A stretch of DNA of 64,000 nucleotides, taken from Pseudomonadota bacterium (GTDB lineage: Bacteria; Desulfobacterota; Syntrophobacteria; Syntrophobacterales; Syntrophobacteraceae). The position numbers were made by a program, and so were the translations under genes. The stretch spans positions 5,705 through 69,704 of the forward strand of contig JAEZHY010000301.1 of NCBI GenBank assembly GCA_023416335.1, given 5' to 3'. The notes beneath the pieces are model-generated. The model was given only the letters and a program-made list of their open reading frames with translations, did not search any database and was not told the DNA's origin. How positions within the stretch are numbered: position 1 is the stretch's first letter; every line of letters begins with the position of its first letter. Below are positions 7,333 through 16,041 of the stretch, piece after piece.

Positions 7333-8556
7333 ATGCAATTTCAGAAACTCTATTTCAAAAACCCTGACGGGAAGAGACTGGCTGCTCGACTGGACCTTCC
7401 CATTGATGAAAAACCAAAAGCATTTGCCATCTTCGCCCATTGCTTTACCTGCACCAAGAATTTCAATGCCGTCGTCAATATCAACAGGGCCCTGACCGGC
7501 CAGGGGCTGGCCGTGCTCAGGTTCGACTTCACCGGACTGGGTGAAAGCGAAGGGGACTTTTCCGAGACCAACTTCTCGACAAACGTCGAAGACCTTGTCT
7601 CCGCCGCCCAATTTCTTGGGGAGAATTTCGAAGCCCCGAAACTTCTGATAGGGCACTCGCTCGGTGGAGCGGCAGTGCTGCAGGCAGCTGCGAAGATCCC
7701 TTCTACAGAGGCTGTTTCGACCATAGCCGCTCCGGCGGATCTCTCTAATGTGCTCCGATTCCTTGGCGACGATCCAAGGTCCGATCTTGATCGGTACGGG
7801 CAGGCGCTCATCAACATTTCCGGGAGAGACTTCAAAATAAAGAGGCAGTTTCTCGAGGATCTCAAGCTGGACAGTATGAACGCGGCAATCCGGAACCTCA
7901 GGAAGCCCCTGCTCATCTTCCACTCGCCAATGGACCGGATCGTTCCGATAGACAACGCCGCCAGAATTTTCATGGCCTCAAGGCATCCGAAGAGTTTCAT
8001 ATCGCTCGACCGGGCCGACCATCTTCTTTCGAACCGGGAAGATTCGCTCTATACCGGTTCGGTGCTGGCTGCATGGTCCAAAAAATATCTCAAAATTCCT
8101 GAGGAACTCGGCTTGCCCGTAGACCTGTCCGATAACCGGGTCGTCGCGCGTACGGGAAAGACCGGTTTTCAGACAGAAATTGTTGCGAATGGGCATCACA
8201 TTATTGCCGATGAGCCTATCCCTGTCGGCGGAGCGAACACCGGCCCAACGCCTTACGATCTGCTCGTTTCCGCTCTGGGGGCATGCACCGGGATGACTCT
8301 GAGGATGTATGCGGACCGCAAGGGTCTGCCGGTCGATTCGATAACGGTCAGGCTTAAGCATCAGAAGATTCACGGGGCTGATTGTGCCGATTGCGAGGAT
8401 AAGAATGCCAAGATTGATTTCATCGAAAGAGAGATAGAGTTGCAGGGAGATCTCGACCGGAGTCAACGAGAGCGGCTCCTGGAGATTGCAAACAGGTGCC
8501 CGGTGCACAGGACGCTCGAATCCAGGACGAAAATCCAGTCGAAATTAAAGGAATAA
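7333..8556 (+). CDS. Alpha/beta hydrolase fused to OsmC-family domain
   Basis: The 407-residue protein has two domains. Residues 1 to about 255 are an alpha/beta hydrolase, with the nucleophile elbow GHSLGG and late Asp/His candidates in SPMDRIVP and DRADHLLS. From about 270 to the end is an OsmC/Ohr-like domain, with the cysteine pair in LGACTGMTL and NRCPVHRTL typical of thiol peroxidases of this family. The fusion is a known architecture annotated as bifunctional alpha/beta hydrolase/OsmC protein; the substrate is unknown. A role in removing organic or acyl peroxides would fit but is inference. It stands alone, preceded by a hairpin at its ribosome site. Confidence 0.88.
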   Translation: MQFQKLYFKNPDGKRLAARLDLPIDEKPKAFAIFAHCFTCTKNFNAVVNINRALTGQGLAVLRFDFTGLGESEGDFSETNFSTNVEDLVSAAQFLGENFEAPKLLIGHSLGGAAVLQAAAKIPSTEAVSTIAAPADLSNVLRFLGDDPRSDLDRYGQALINISGRDFKIKRQFLEDLKLDSMNAAIRNLRKPLLIFHSPMDRIVPIDNAARIFMASRHPKSFISLDRADHLLSNREDSLYTGSVLAAWSKKYLKIPEELGLPVDLSDNRVVARTGKTGFQTEIVANGHHIIADEPIPVGGANTGPTPYDLLVSALGACTGMTLRMYADRKGLPVDSITVRLKHQKIHGADCADCEDKNAKIDFIEREIELQGDLDRSQRERLLEIANRCPVHRTLESRTKIQSKLKE

Positions 8557-8642
8557 AAAGAGTTGCATTGTCGCCGCTTCGACTGGTAAATGAATTTTTC
8601 CCATATATTGGGTGAAATATAATATTGTAGAGGGGAGAGAAC

Positions 8643-9173
8643 ATGAAACAACAATTAGAAATCAGTGCGCGGGATGTGCGACTGAATGACGAAACCGAAG
8701 AACTCATTCGAGAGAAAGTCGCCAAGCTGGACAGGTTTTACGACCAGATAATCGGTTGCCGTGTTAAGGTAGAAATGCCCCATCGGAGCCAGCGAAGCGG
8801 CCGGACATACAATGTGAGAATCGATATAACGGTCCCCCGCGGAGTTCTGGCGGTTACGAGGGAACCCGATGAAGATCTTCACGTCGCTATCGTCAACTCG
8901 TTTGAAACTGCTCAGCGTCGAGTGAAGGAATACGCCGAGAAGCAGCGCGGCGAGGTCAAGACGCATGTGGAAAAACCGATGGCCCGCGTAACCAAGATTT
9001 TCCCCGAGGAGGGATACGGGTTTCTCACGACGCCCGAAGGACGCGAAATCTATTTTCACGAGAACTCGGTCCTGGATGCCAAATTCGAGGATCTACAGGT
9101 TGGCACCGTGGTTACTTTTGTCGAGAATTTTGGAGAAGAGGGGGCGCAGGCCAGCTCGGTCAGCGTTGCATGA
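8643..9173 (+). CDS. HPF/RaiA ribosome-hibernation factor with C-terminal cold-shock domain
   Basis: Residues 1 to about 100 match the HPF/RaiA (sigma-54 modulation protein) fold that binds the ribosomal A/P-site region during stasis: LEISARDVRLNDETEELI, KVEMPHRSQRSG. Residues about 110-176 are a cold-shock/S1-like domain (ARVTKIFPEEGYGFL, IYFHENSV, LQVGTVVTF) with the aromatic RNA-binding motif present. Instead of the dimerisation domain of long HPF, this protein thus carries an RNA-binding module. GAGGGGAGAGAAC precedes the ATG, and a TATAAT at 8618-8623 may be its -10. Single-gene unit closed by a terminator. Confidence 0.88.
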   Translation: MKQQLEISARDVRLNDETEELIREKVAKLDRFYDQIIGCRVKVEMPHRSQRSGRTYNVRIDITVPRGVLAVTREPDEDLHVAIVNSFETAQRRVKEYAEKQRGEVKTHVEKPMARVTKIFPEEGYGFLTTPEGREIYFHENSVLDAKFEDLQVGTVVTFVENFGEEGAQASSVSVA

Positions 9174-9202
9174 AACAGGTTCTACGAAGGATAGATCTTA
9201 AG

Positions 9203-9226
9203 AGGCGGGCAGCATCCCGCCTTTTT
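9203..9226 (+). terminator. Intrinsic terminator after the HPF-CSD gene
   Basis: AGGCGGG (9203-9209), loop CAGCAT, CCCGCCT (9216-9222), then a T-run to 9226. A classic intrinsic terminator 30 bases after the stop. Confidence 0.9.
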
Positions 9227-9380
9227 TGATTTCCGGCGGTCTCTTTGCTTTCACGAGAAGCGTATTGATTTGAATCCCACCGCCTGCCGCCCGCTGCATC
9301 GTCAAATACATCTCTTCTTTCAGGCAGATGCGGGTTCCCGGTCCTATTGGATCAACAGGAGAAAACACGGAGAGAAGACG

Positions 9381-10715
9381 ATGGTTCTTGGAATTCTTGA
9401 CGTGTTTGTTGTTTGTCTGCTCATTTTCATAAATGGGCTGTTTGCAATGTCGGAAATGGCCCTGGTTTCGGCGAGGAGACCGAGGCTTCAACAGCGTGCC
9501 GAGGACGGCGATTCCCAGGCGGGAGCGGCACTCGATCTGGCGGAAAATCCTAAACGCTTCCTCGCTACTGTCCAGATCGGCATCACTCTGGTGGGCGTTC
9601 TCAGCGGAGCATTCGGCGGGGCGAGCCTGGCCAAACGGCTTTCCACTCTGCTCGCTCCCATTCCTTACGTCGGGCAATACAGTGAGTCCATCTCCCTGGC
9701 TCTTGTCGTAGGCCTCATCACATTCTTCTCACTGCTTGCGGAACTGGTCCCCAAAAGAGTGGCACTCAGCAGCCCCGAGGATATCGCATCGGCTGTGGCC
9801 GTGCCCATGAAAACGCTGTCGCGGATTGCCTATCCGTTTATCCAATTGCTGAGTTGGTCGTCCGATGCCGTACTGAAGCTTGTCCGCTTCCGTCCCGCCA
9901 AGGAACAGCCGGTGACGGAAGAAGAGATCCGGCTCATGATTGCACAGGCCACAATCGCCGGAGTTTTTCTCGAAGCAGAGCAGGAGATGGTTGAAAGAGT
10001 CTTCCGGCTGGGGGATCGCAGGGTCGGAATGATGATGACGCCGCGAAACAGGATCGAATGGCTCGACGTAAACGATCCACCGGAAAAGACGAAGCGCAAA
10101 ATCGCCCGCTCGATATTTTCGCGCTTTCCCGTATGCCAGGGACGGCTTGCCAACATTTTGGGCGTGGTGCACGTGCGGGATCTTGCCGTGCGCAGCATGA
10201 CCGGAAAAACGCTGGATCTGAAGGCCTCGATGCATCGTCCCGTCTATGTCCACGAGAATACTCACGCTCTAAAGGTGCTCGAGCTTTTCAGGGAATCGGG
10301 TCTTCAGATGGCGCTCGTGATCGATGAGTACGGTACGATCGAGGGGGTCATTACACTGAGCGATATTCTGGAATCCATAGTCGGGGATATCCCGTCGGCG
10401 GAGGCTTTCGAAGAACCAAGCATATTGATGCGGGAAGACGGATCGTGGCTTGTGGACGGCATGCTTCCGATCGATGAGTTGAAGGCACAGTTCCACATCC
10501 GAAAACTGCCGGGTGAGAGGACAGGCCTTTTTCAGACTCTCAGCGGTTTTGTAATGAGTTATCTGAAAAGAGTTCCGGTTTCCGGAGACCATTTTGAATG
10601 CTGTGGATACCGTTTCGAGGTGGTCGATATGGACAGACACAGGGTAGATAAGGTAATGATACGGGAAATGGAAAAGCCGATCGATGAGGGGACCGGAGGG
10701 GAAGGAACTGCCTGA
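9381..10715 (+). CDS. CNNM/CorC-type membrane protein with CBS pair (hemolysin family)
   Basis: A 444-residue inner-membrane protein of the HlyC/CorC family: N-terminal DUF21/CNNM domain with three to four hydrophobic segments (residues 1-150), a CBS pair (about 195-325; MMMTPRNRIEWL and LVIDEYGTIEGVITLSDI) and a C-terminal transporter-associated CorC_HlyC domain (about 340-425). Members are linked to Mg2+/Co2+ transport or efflux control. The start at 9381 follows GGAGAGAAG; the longer open frame from 9270 lacks a ribosome site. No partner gene is adjacent. Confidence 0.88.
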   Translation: MVLGILDVFVVCLLIFINGLFAMSEMALVSARRPRLQQRAEDGDSQAGAALDLAENPKRFLATVQIGITLVGVLSGAFGGASLAKRLSTLLAPIPYVGQYSESISLALVVGLITFFSLLAELVPKRVALSSPEDIASAVAVPMKTLSRIAYPFIQLLSWSSDAVLKLVRFRPAKEQPVTEEEIRLMIAQATIAGVFLEAEQEMVERVFRLGDRRVGMMMTPRNRIEWLDVNDPPEKTKRKIARSIFSRFPVCQGRLANILGVVHVRDLAVRSMTGKTLDLKASMHRPVYVHENTHALKVLELFRESGLQMALVIDEYGTIEGVITLSDILESIVGDIPSAEAFEEPSILMREDGSWLVDGMLPIDELKAQFHIRKLPGERTGLFQTLSGFVMSYLKRVPVSGDHFECCGYRFEVVDMDRHRVDKVMIREMEKPIDEGTGGEGTA

Positions 10716-10894
10716 GCCGACCGGTTCTTACCTCGATTTGCGGCACCATTTGTTTCGCTGAAGGTAAAACAGGCGCTCACTTTACAAATTCCTTTTACCG
10801 CTCTACATTTTGCGCCTGTGATCCCATGCGATATTCCACGTATTCTCGCTTTTACTCTGAATGGATTCGGCGTTGCCGGGAGGAAAAAATCTCA

Positions 10895-12133
10895 ATGCTC
10901 CAACTCCAAAACTCGATGACTCTCAAGAAAGAGCCCTTCGAGCCAATAAACAATCGGACCGTCAAAATGTTCAGCTGCGGCCCGTCCATCTACCGTCGGC
11001 CGCATATAGGCAATTACCGCACTTTCATCTGGGAAGATACTCTGCAGCGTTATCTGGAGTACCTGGGGTACGATGTTCGGCGGGTCCTGAATTTTACCGA
11101 TATCGAGGACAAATCCATAGAAGAGGCTCAGATGCTCGGAGAATCGGTGACCGAGGTAACCGGCGCGGTGGCCGAGCGTTTTATGCAGGAGACTGCAAAA
11201 CTGCGAATCAAATTGCCGGACAAAATTCCTCGCTCCTCGACGAGTGTGCAGCAGGCGGCCCGCATCATTCAGCAGTTGATCGAAAAAGGGTATGCCTACA
11301 GGTACCGGGGCAACATCTTCTTTGATCCGCTCAAATTCAAGGATTTCGGTAAACTTTATAAGCTGGACATGAGCAGGTGGCCCAAGGAGAAAAGACGCTT
11401 CAAGCTCGATACCTATCCCGGGCAGAGGTGGAATTACGGCGACTTTATACTGTGGCACGGATACAAAGAGGGCGATCCGGTTTACTGGGATACGGAAATA
11501 GGCAGGGGAAGACCGGCCTGGAACATTCAGGACCCCGCGATGATTTCGGAATCCCTGGGTTATGCTCTGGATATATTCTGCGGCGGCATCGACAACATGG
11601 TCAGGCATCACGACTATAATATTGCCGTTATGGAATCGGTATCGGGGCAGGAGCTTGCCCGTTACTGGCTCCATGGCCAGCATGTCCTTGTCAACGGCAA
11701 GAAGATGTCAAAAAGCCTCGATAATATCGTCTATCCCGAAGACCTTCTGGCCCGCGACTTTTCCTGGGAGCATATCCGGTTCGGCCTTCTATACCGCCAT
11801 TACCGGAGACGGCTGAACCTTACGATGGAATTTTTCAGCAAGCTCAGTGCCCGTCTCGATAAATTGCGGGAGATGGTAGCCGCGATTCTGAAAGGTCCTC
11901 ATGGCGAACCTGCCGCGGACGACAGTGTGCAGGAAATGATAAAAGAGTTGTCCGAACGCTTTGAAACGGCAATGAACAACGACCTCGACACTCAAAATGC
12001 CTTCGAAGGCGTTTTCGGCGCGGTCTCGGGGTTGCACAACCTGAAGAAAGCCGGGCGGATCGGAAAAAAGGATGCTGACGTCGTTTCGGAAAAGCTCCAC
12101 AAAATAGACGGTGTACTGCAGGTTATATTCTGA
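10895..12133 (+). CDS. Cysteinyl-tRNA-synthetase-like protein with incomplete zinc site
   Basis: A 412-residue class I synthetase fold clearly related to CysRS: FSCGPSIYRRPHIGN (zinc Cys plus HIGH-type motif), ITDIEDKS-like segment, and KKMSKS loop. It departs from CysRS in three ways. The zinc-binding WHIECS is WNIQDP (Cys replaced by Asp), DIHGGG is DIFCGG, and HHENE is HHDYN, losing the Glu ligand. The anticodon-recognition tail is also missing, giving about 50-80 residues less than usual. CysRS uses the zinc to select cysteine over serine, so substrate choice here may be altered. GGGAGG before the ATG at 10895 sets the start, not 10826. It could be the housekeeping enzyme of this lineage or a paralogue making another aminoacyl product. 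Confidence 0.75.
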   Translation: MLQLQNSMTLKKEPFEPINNRTVKMFSCGPSIYRRPHIGNYRTFIWEDTLQRYLEYLGYDVRRVLNFTDIEDKSIEEAQMLGESVTEVTGAVAERFMQETAKLRIKLPDKIPRSSTSVQQAARIIQQLIEKGYAYRYRGNIFFDPLKFKDFGKLYKLDMSRWPKEKRRFKLDTYPGQRWNYGDFILWHGYKEGDPVYWDTEIGRGRPAWNIQDPAMISESLGYALDIFCGGIDNMVRHHDYNIAVMESVSGQELARYWLHGQHVLVNGKKMSKSLDNIVYPEDLLARDFSWEHIRFGLLYRHYRRRLNLTMEFFSKLSARLDKLREMVAAILKGPHGEPAADDSVQEMIKELSERFETAMNNDLDTQNAFEGVFGAVSGLHNLKKAGRIGKKDADVVSEKLHKIDGVLQVIF

Positions 12134-12198
12134 CCCGCGCCGCTGTGAATCGATAGGTGAGCGACGCAGTCGCGTCTTTTTGCCGATTTCAACAAGTC

Positions 12199-12229
12199 CC
12201 CCGCTTCCCTCATTGAAGGGAGCGGGGCT
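12199..12229. terminator. Terminator between convergent genes
   Basis: CCCCGCTTCCCT, loop CATTGA, AGGGAGCGGGG with one bulged T, followed by CTTTG. It lies between the convergent CysRS-like gene and nagZ. The T-run is weak. Confidence 0.6.
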
Positions 12230-12250
12230 TTGCATCAAAATTTCACACCA

Positions 12251-13240
12251 TTATTTCCCGAAGTGAAACCGCAAAAGCATGTTGAAACGCTGAACGGTTG
12301 CGGCATGGTACTGCTGCAATTGAGCGTCACTGCTCAGCATGGCTGACAGGCTGGAGACGAAAGGCTCGATGCTCTCGCGCTTCTGGCAGAGGAGGAAGAA
12401 GTCGGTGCTGCAGGCAAGTCCTTCTCGAACAATCGAGTCCGGAGGATAGTTTTCGCTGATTGCCGCCATATCCAGATCGTCGCTGAAGAGCAACCCTCCG
12501 AACCCGAGGCGTTCCCGAAGGCATGTCCGGTTGATTTCCGGGGAAAGGGTCGCGGGCCTGCCAGGATCGACTGAAGGGTAGACGGCGTGAGAGGTCATTA
12601 CGCAGTTTACTCCGGCCTTGATTGCAGCCTGGAATGGAATGAGGTGCCGGCGGAATTCTTCGAGACTGTCCCCTTGAATGAGTGGTGAAAAGTGATGCGG
12701 GTCCAGTTCCGCCCTGCCCAGGCCGGGGAAATGCTTCGCGGTAGCCGAGATTCGGTTTGCCTGGAGGGTTTCGATCCAGATTCTCCCCAGATCTGCAACT
12801 GCGCCCGGTACAGAGCCCAGTGAACGGGATTCCATGAAGTGGTCCCGACCTCTCGGAACGATGTCGAGTACCGGGGCGAAATTAATGTGGATTCCTATCT
12901 GGTTCAGGTCGGCCGCACATATCCCGGCCCATCGGATGACAGCTTCGGGTCCTTCTTCTGCGAGAGCCTTTGCAGAGGGCAGACTCGTAAAGTGGGGAGT
13001 GAGCCTCTGGACCTTTCCCCCTTCCTGGTCTATTGCCACGAGCAGCGGGCGGTTCATCTGTTCCCCGGCAAAGGCCTGCGCCTCCGACAGGAGTGCTGTT
13101 AACTGCCCGGGATTCTCGATATTTCTTTTGAAAAGAACGATCCCGGCGGGATGGTATTCCGTAATGAGATGTTTCAGTTCCTCTTCCGGGTCTGTGCCTC
13201 TAAATCCAAGAAACAAGTGTATACCGGGTTGTAAATCCAA
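12251..13240 (-). CDS. nagZ: Beta-N-acetylhexosaminidase NagZ (GH3)
   Basis: A 329-residue GH3 enzyme of peptidoglycan recycling, which removes GlcNAc from GlcNAc-1,6-anhydroMurNAc products in the cytoplasm. Visible hallmarks are AIDQEGGKVQRL, KHFPGLGRAELDPHH (the flexible catalytic loop with the His/Asp pair) and FSDDLDM with the Asp nucleophile. The open frame reaches a TTG at 13297, overlapping the neighbour; the TTG at 13240 is preferred because GGAGGGG lies five bases before it. Likely translated after the ABC permease gene upstream. Confidence 0.88.
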   Translation of the reverse strand: MDLQPGIHLFLGFRGTDPEEELKHLITEYHPAGIVLFKRNIENPGQLTALLSEAQAFAGEQMNRPLLVAIDQEGGKVQRLTPHFTSLPSAKALAEEGPEAVIRWAGICAADLNQIGIHINFAPVLDIVPRGRDHFMESRSLGSVPGAVADLGRIWIETLQANRISATAKHFPGLGRAELDPHHFSPLIQGDSLEEFRRHLIPFQAAIKAGVNCVMTSHAVYPSVDPGRPATLSPEINRTCLRERLGFGGLLFSDDLDMAAISENYPPDSIVREGLACSTDFFLLCQKRESIEPFVSSLSAMLSSDAQLQQYHAATVQRFNMLLRFHFGK

Positions 13241-13268
13241 TTGCCCCTCCAGTTTTTGGCTATATGAA

Positions 13269-14429
13269 TCAACCGACGTGCCCGAGCGCTTCCGCAATTC
13301 GAATATGACTTGCCCGCCAGATTGGAAGCAGAGCGGAAGCTATCCCGATGCCGAAACTGACCAGCGCGCATTCTACAAGGGTTTTCCACTGTATGTGGAA
13401 AACGGGCAGAAAATCGCTCATGCCCTTCGAGAACACGGCGGCAACCGGGTAGGAAAGAATGATTCCGCAAAGCCCGCCGAGCATGGAAAGAAATACGGAT
13501 TCGCCGGCTATGAGCATCCAGAGATACTTGCTTCCGAAACCGATTGTCTTGAGGATCGCATATTCCGGCATGCGCTCGCGCGAAGTCATGGCCATGGTGT
13601 TTGCAAGGATCACGAGAATGACCCCGATCACCACGTAAGAAACCACGCGGATAGCGATTACTATAGCGTCCATCATTGCCAGGAACCCGGCCTGGAAAGC
13701 CTTTTCGGTTTCGGTGAGAGTCTCCGCCCATGAGTTCTTGAAAAGAGCATCGATCGATGCGGAAATCTGTGCGGCTTCGGACGGATCCTTTATCTGGATC
13801 AGATACCAGCCGACTTTGCCTGCTCTTGTCGCCAGCGCGGATTTCTTTACTTTTTCATCCAGGTAGTTCCAATTGAAGAAGAAGGCGGTCTCATCCACCG
13901 TTTTGGTGGCTCCCCGGTAGACGCCCCGCAAGACGAAGTTCCATTCGCCCGGATAGATGTTTCCGGTCAGCGTGATGGTGTCCCCGAGTTTCCATCCGTA
14001 TTTGTCTATCAGTTTCCGTCCGACGATGCACGCATTGCGCTGGCTTCGGAAGGCCTTCAATTCATCGGAAGGGATGACCATTTCAGGCGCAACGTCGAAA
14101 TAGTGGTCGGGTTCGATAGCAAGGCGGGGAAAAAAATGACGCTCATCGATGTAGATTCCGCCGAACCAGTTTGCATAACTAACCTGGTTTACGCCTGGGA
14201 CCTGGAGTATCTGAGTCCGGTAGCTGAGAGGGAGAGGCATAATCAGGGAAACCGCATTCCTGGTAACCAGCCTGTTGGGAGACGCGGAGTTGACCCCGGT
14301 ATACCATGCCTCCAGGACCGTGCTGAGCAGGCAGAAAGCGAGTATGGCGACCGCCATTCCGATAATGGTCAGAACGGTCCGCAGCCGCTGTCTGAATGTA
14401 TTGCGAATGATGAGTTTGAAAAACTGCAT
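13269..14429 (-). CDS. ABC transporter permease, FtsX/MacB-like
   Basis: A 386-residue permease with one N-terminal membrane segment (VLTIIGMAVAILAFCLL), a large periplasmic MacB-PCD-like domain (about 45-250), and three C-terminal segments (VSYVVIGVILVILANTMAM, LSMLGGLCGIILSYPVAAV, ALVSFGIGIASALLPI). This is the LolC/E-MacB-FtsX type (type VII ABC, mechanotransmission). No ATPase gene is next to it in this window, so the partner must be elsewhere. Its end is 29 bases from the nagZ start. Confidence 0.85.
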   Translation of the reverse strand: MQFFKLIIRNTFRQRLRTVLTIIGMAVAILAFCLLSTVLEAWYTGVNSASPNRLVTRNAVSLIMPLPLSYRTQILQVPGVNQVSYANWFGGIYIDERHFFPRLAIEPDHYFDVAPEMVIPSDELKAFRSQRNACIVGRKLIDKYGWKLGDTITLTGNIYPGEWNFVLRGVYRGATKTVDETAFFFNWNYLDEKVKKSALATRAGKVGWYLIQIKDPSEAAQISASIDALFKNSWAETLTETEKAFQAGFLAMMDAIVIAIRVVSYVVIGVILVILANTMAMTSRERMPEYAILKTIGFGSKYLWMLIAGESVFLSMLGGLCGIILSYPVAAVFSKGMSDFLPVFHIQWKTLVECALVSFGIGIASALLPIWRASHIRIAEALGHVG

Positions 14430-14636
14430 TCAAGCCTTGCCTGGTATGAATAGGAAATCCTGCAACAAGGGTGAACGGCACTCCTTCTCACAAAGCTAAA
14501 TTATATTTGAATTCAGTGATGAAATCGAACAAGAAGAGAATCCGGAACCGCAGTTAGAGCAGCCGATCCGATCATGTGGCCCATAGCATTCCCAACAACC
14601 TGGCCGGCCGGCATGGCTGCTCCTCCGACGGCGGGA

Positions 14637-15377
14637 TTACTTCATCTTCCGTATGCGAATCTCGGTTTCAGACTGCCCTTTGAGCAGGTCCACCAGTTCG
14701 GAAAGATCGGTATCAGAGTAATGGTAGGGATAGAAGATTTTGGGCCGTATCACTTTAACCGCGTCGGCAGCCATCTCGACAGACATCGTATAAGGGATGC
14801 TCACCGGCAGAAACGTGATGTCGATTTCGCTCAATTCTTTCATTTCGGGAATTTTTTCCGTATCACCGGCAATATAGACCCGCTTGTCGCCGAAAGTCAG
14901 AATGTACCCGTTGCCCATGCCTTTGATATGGTAAGGAAAACCGGAGGATCGCTTGTGTACGATGTTGTATGCCGGGACACCCTCGATTTTGAGTCCCTGG
15001 ACGATTTTTACGTCTTCGTTGCGCATGACGATACCTTCCGGATACTGAATGGCGCAGCCTTCGGGCAAAACGATAAGCGTATTTTCCGTGCGCAACGTCT
15101 CGAGTGCGTTCAGGTCCAGGTGGTCCTTGTGCTCATGCGTGACGAGGATAATATCTGCTTTGGGCAACTTTGAGAAATCGGCATACTCCCCGACTGGATC
15201 GATGTAGATCTGCTTGCCGTTAAACAGCATCTCCAGGGAGGCGTGTCCAAGGAAGGTGATTTGGAGCGGCCCCGCCAATGTGTCGATCGTGTCTGTTTCA
15301 TATTGTTGGCACAAAGCTGCGACTGGGCAGAGAAAAAACAAAAAGATCAATATCAGGCTAAAAATCGGCTTATTCAT
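14637..15377 (-). CDS. Exported metallo-beta-lactamase-fold hydrolase
   Basis: A 246-residue protein with signal peptide (IFSLILIFLFFLCPVAALC) and an MBL-fold domain: THEHKDHLD is the HxHxDH metal motif, and VYIAGDTEKIPEM supplies the next Asp. It resembles UlaG-like/YcjI-type hydrolases (domain MBL_fold_2). The Cys at the end of the signal could be a lipobox (AALC), which would make it a lipoprotein. The ATG at 15377 follows a GGAG; the frame extends to 15413 without support. Substrate unknown. Confidence 0.8.
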   Translation of the reverse strand: MNKPIFSLILIFLFFLCPVAALCQQYETDTIDTLAGPLQITFLGHASLEMLFNGKQIYIDPVGEYADFSKLPKADIILVTHEHKDHLDLNALETLRTENTLIVLPEGCAIQYPEGIVMRNEDVKIVQGLKIEGVPAYNIVHKRSSGFPYHIKGMGNGYILTFGDKRVYIAGDTEKIPEMKELSEIDITFLPVSIPYTMSVEMAADAVKVIRPKIFYPYHYSDTDLSELVDLLKGQSETEIRIRKMK

Positions 15378-15697
15378 AGAAGGCTCCAGGAACGCTCTTC
15401 GGTTTGGTCTCACATGCTTGCCCGGGAATACTTTTACCTAACGGTTTGGCGTAAAATACTCCGATATGCGCCCATGCTCAACGAAATTCCGGAAATAGAT
15501 ACCAATTATTATCTGCTGATGTTTCCTGGTTCGGCCTCCTCGCCTGCAAAATAAGGCGGCGTGCGGCCCGGATAGCGAAACTTTTCTCTTGTTAGCCGGG
15601 GCAAGTTGTGGAATTCTCTTATCGTGTTTACCTGATATGCAGAACAGGAAATACTGAAAGTTTTCCGATAGATCCGAGTTTCCCTTCAGGAGGTGGA
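15378..15697. other. Intergenic region, no gene seen
   Basis: 320 bases between divergent genes. Short open frames here have no ribosome site or recognisable product. I see no clear promoter, terminator or repeat. Confidence 0.3.
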
Positions 15698-15943
15698 ATG
15701 AATCTGCTCTTTTTGGCTTGCCTGATCGCGGTAATCCTGGCGGTCGGGATGGGATTATACTTCTTCCGGGCCAGATCCGGAGCGAAAACCGAAATTCCCG
15801 AGATTTGCATGGGCGCTATCAGGGTGACGGACCGGCAGGGGCGGGACATGCTGATAATCCGCAAGGATGACGGCAGCTTCGAAATGCACGAAGAACAAAA
15901 AATCAGGAAACAGTGCCTGGCTGGTACCGATCACAGGCACTGA
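15698..15943 (+). CDS. Small membrane protein, unrecognised
   Basis: An 81-residue product with one N-terminal membrane segment (NLLFLACLIAVILAVGMGLYFF) followed by a basic stop-transfer run and a short soluble tail (GAIRVTDRQGRDMLIIRKDDG). The ATG at 15698 has a strong CAGGAGGTGGA ribosome site, which is the best argument that it is real; the longer frame from 15608 has none. No family recognised. Confidence 0.6.
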   Translation: MNLLFLACLIAVILAVGMGLYFFRARSGAKTEIPEICMGAIRVTDRQGRDMLIIRKDDGSFEMHEEQKIRKQCLAGTDHRH

Positions 15944-16041
15944 CCTCCCGGGTATTTCGGGCCGGTTTTCCGACCGAAAATCGAAATCCGCAAGTCTTTT
16001 CAGGAAAGGCGTTGCGGATTTCGAGCGTGAACAGATAGATC

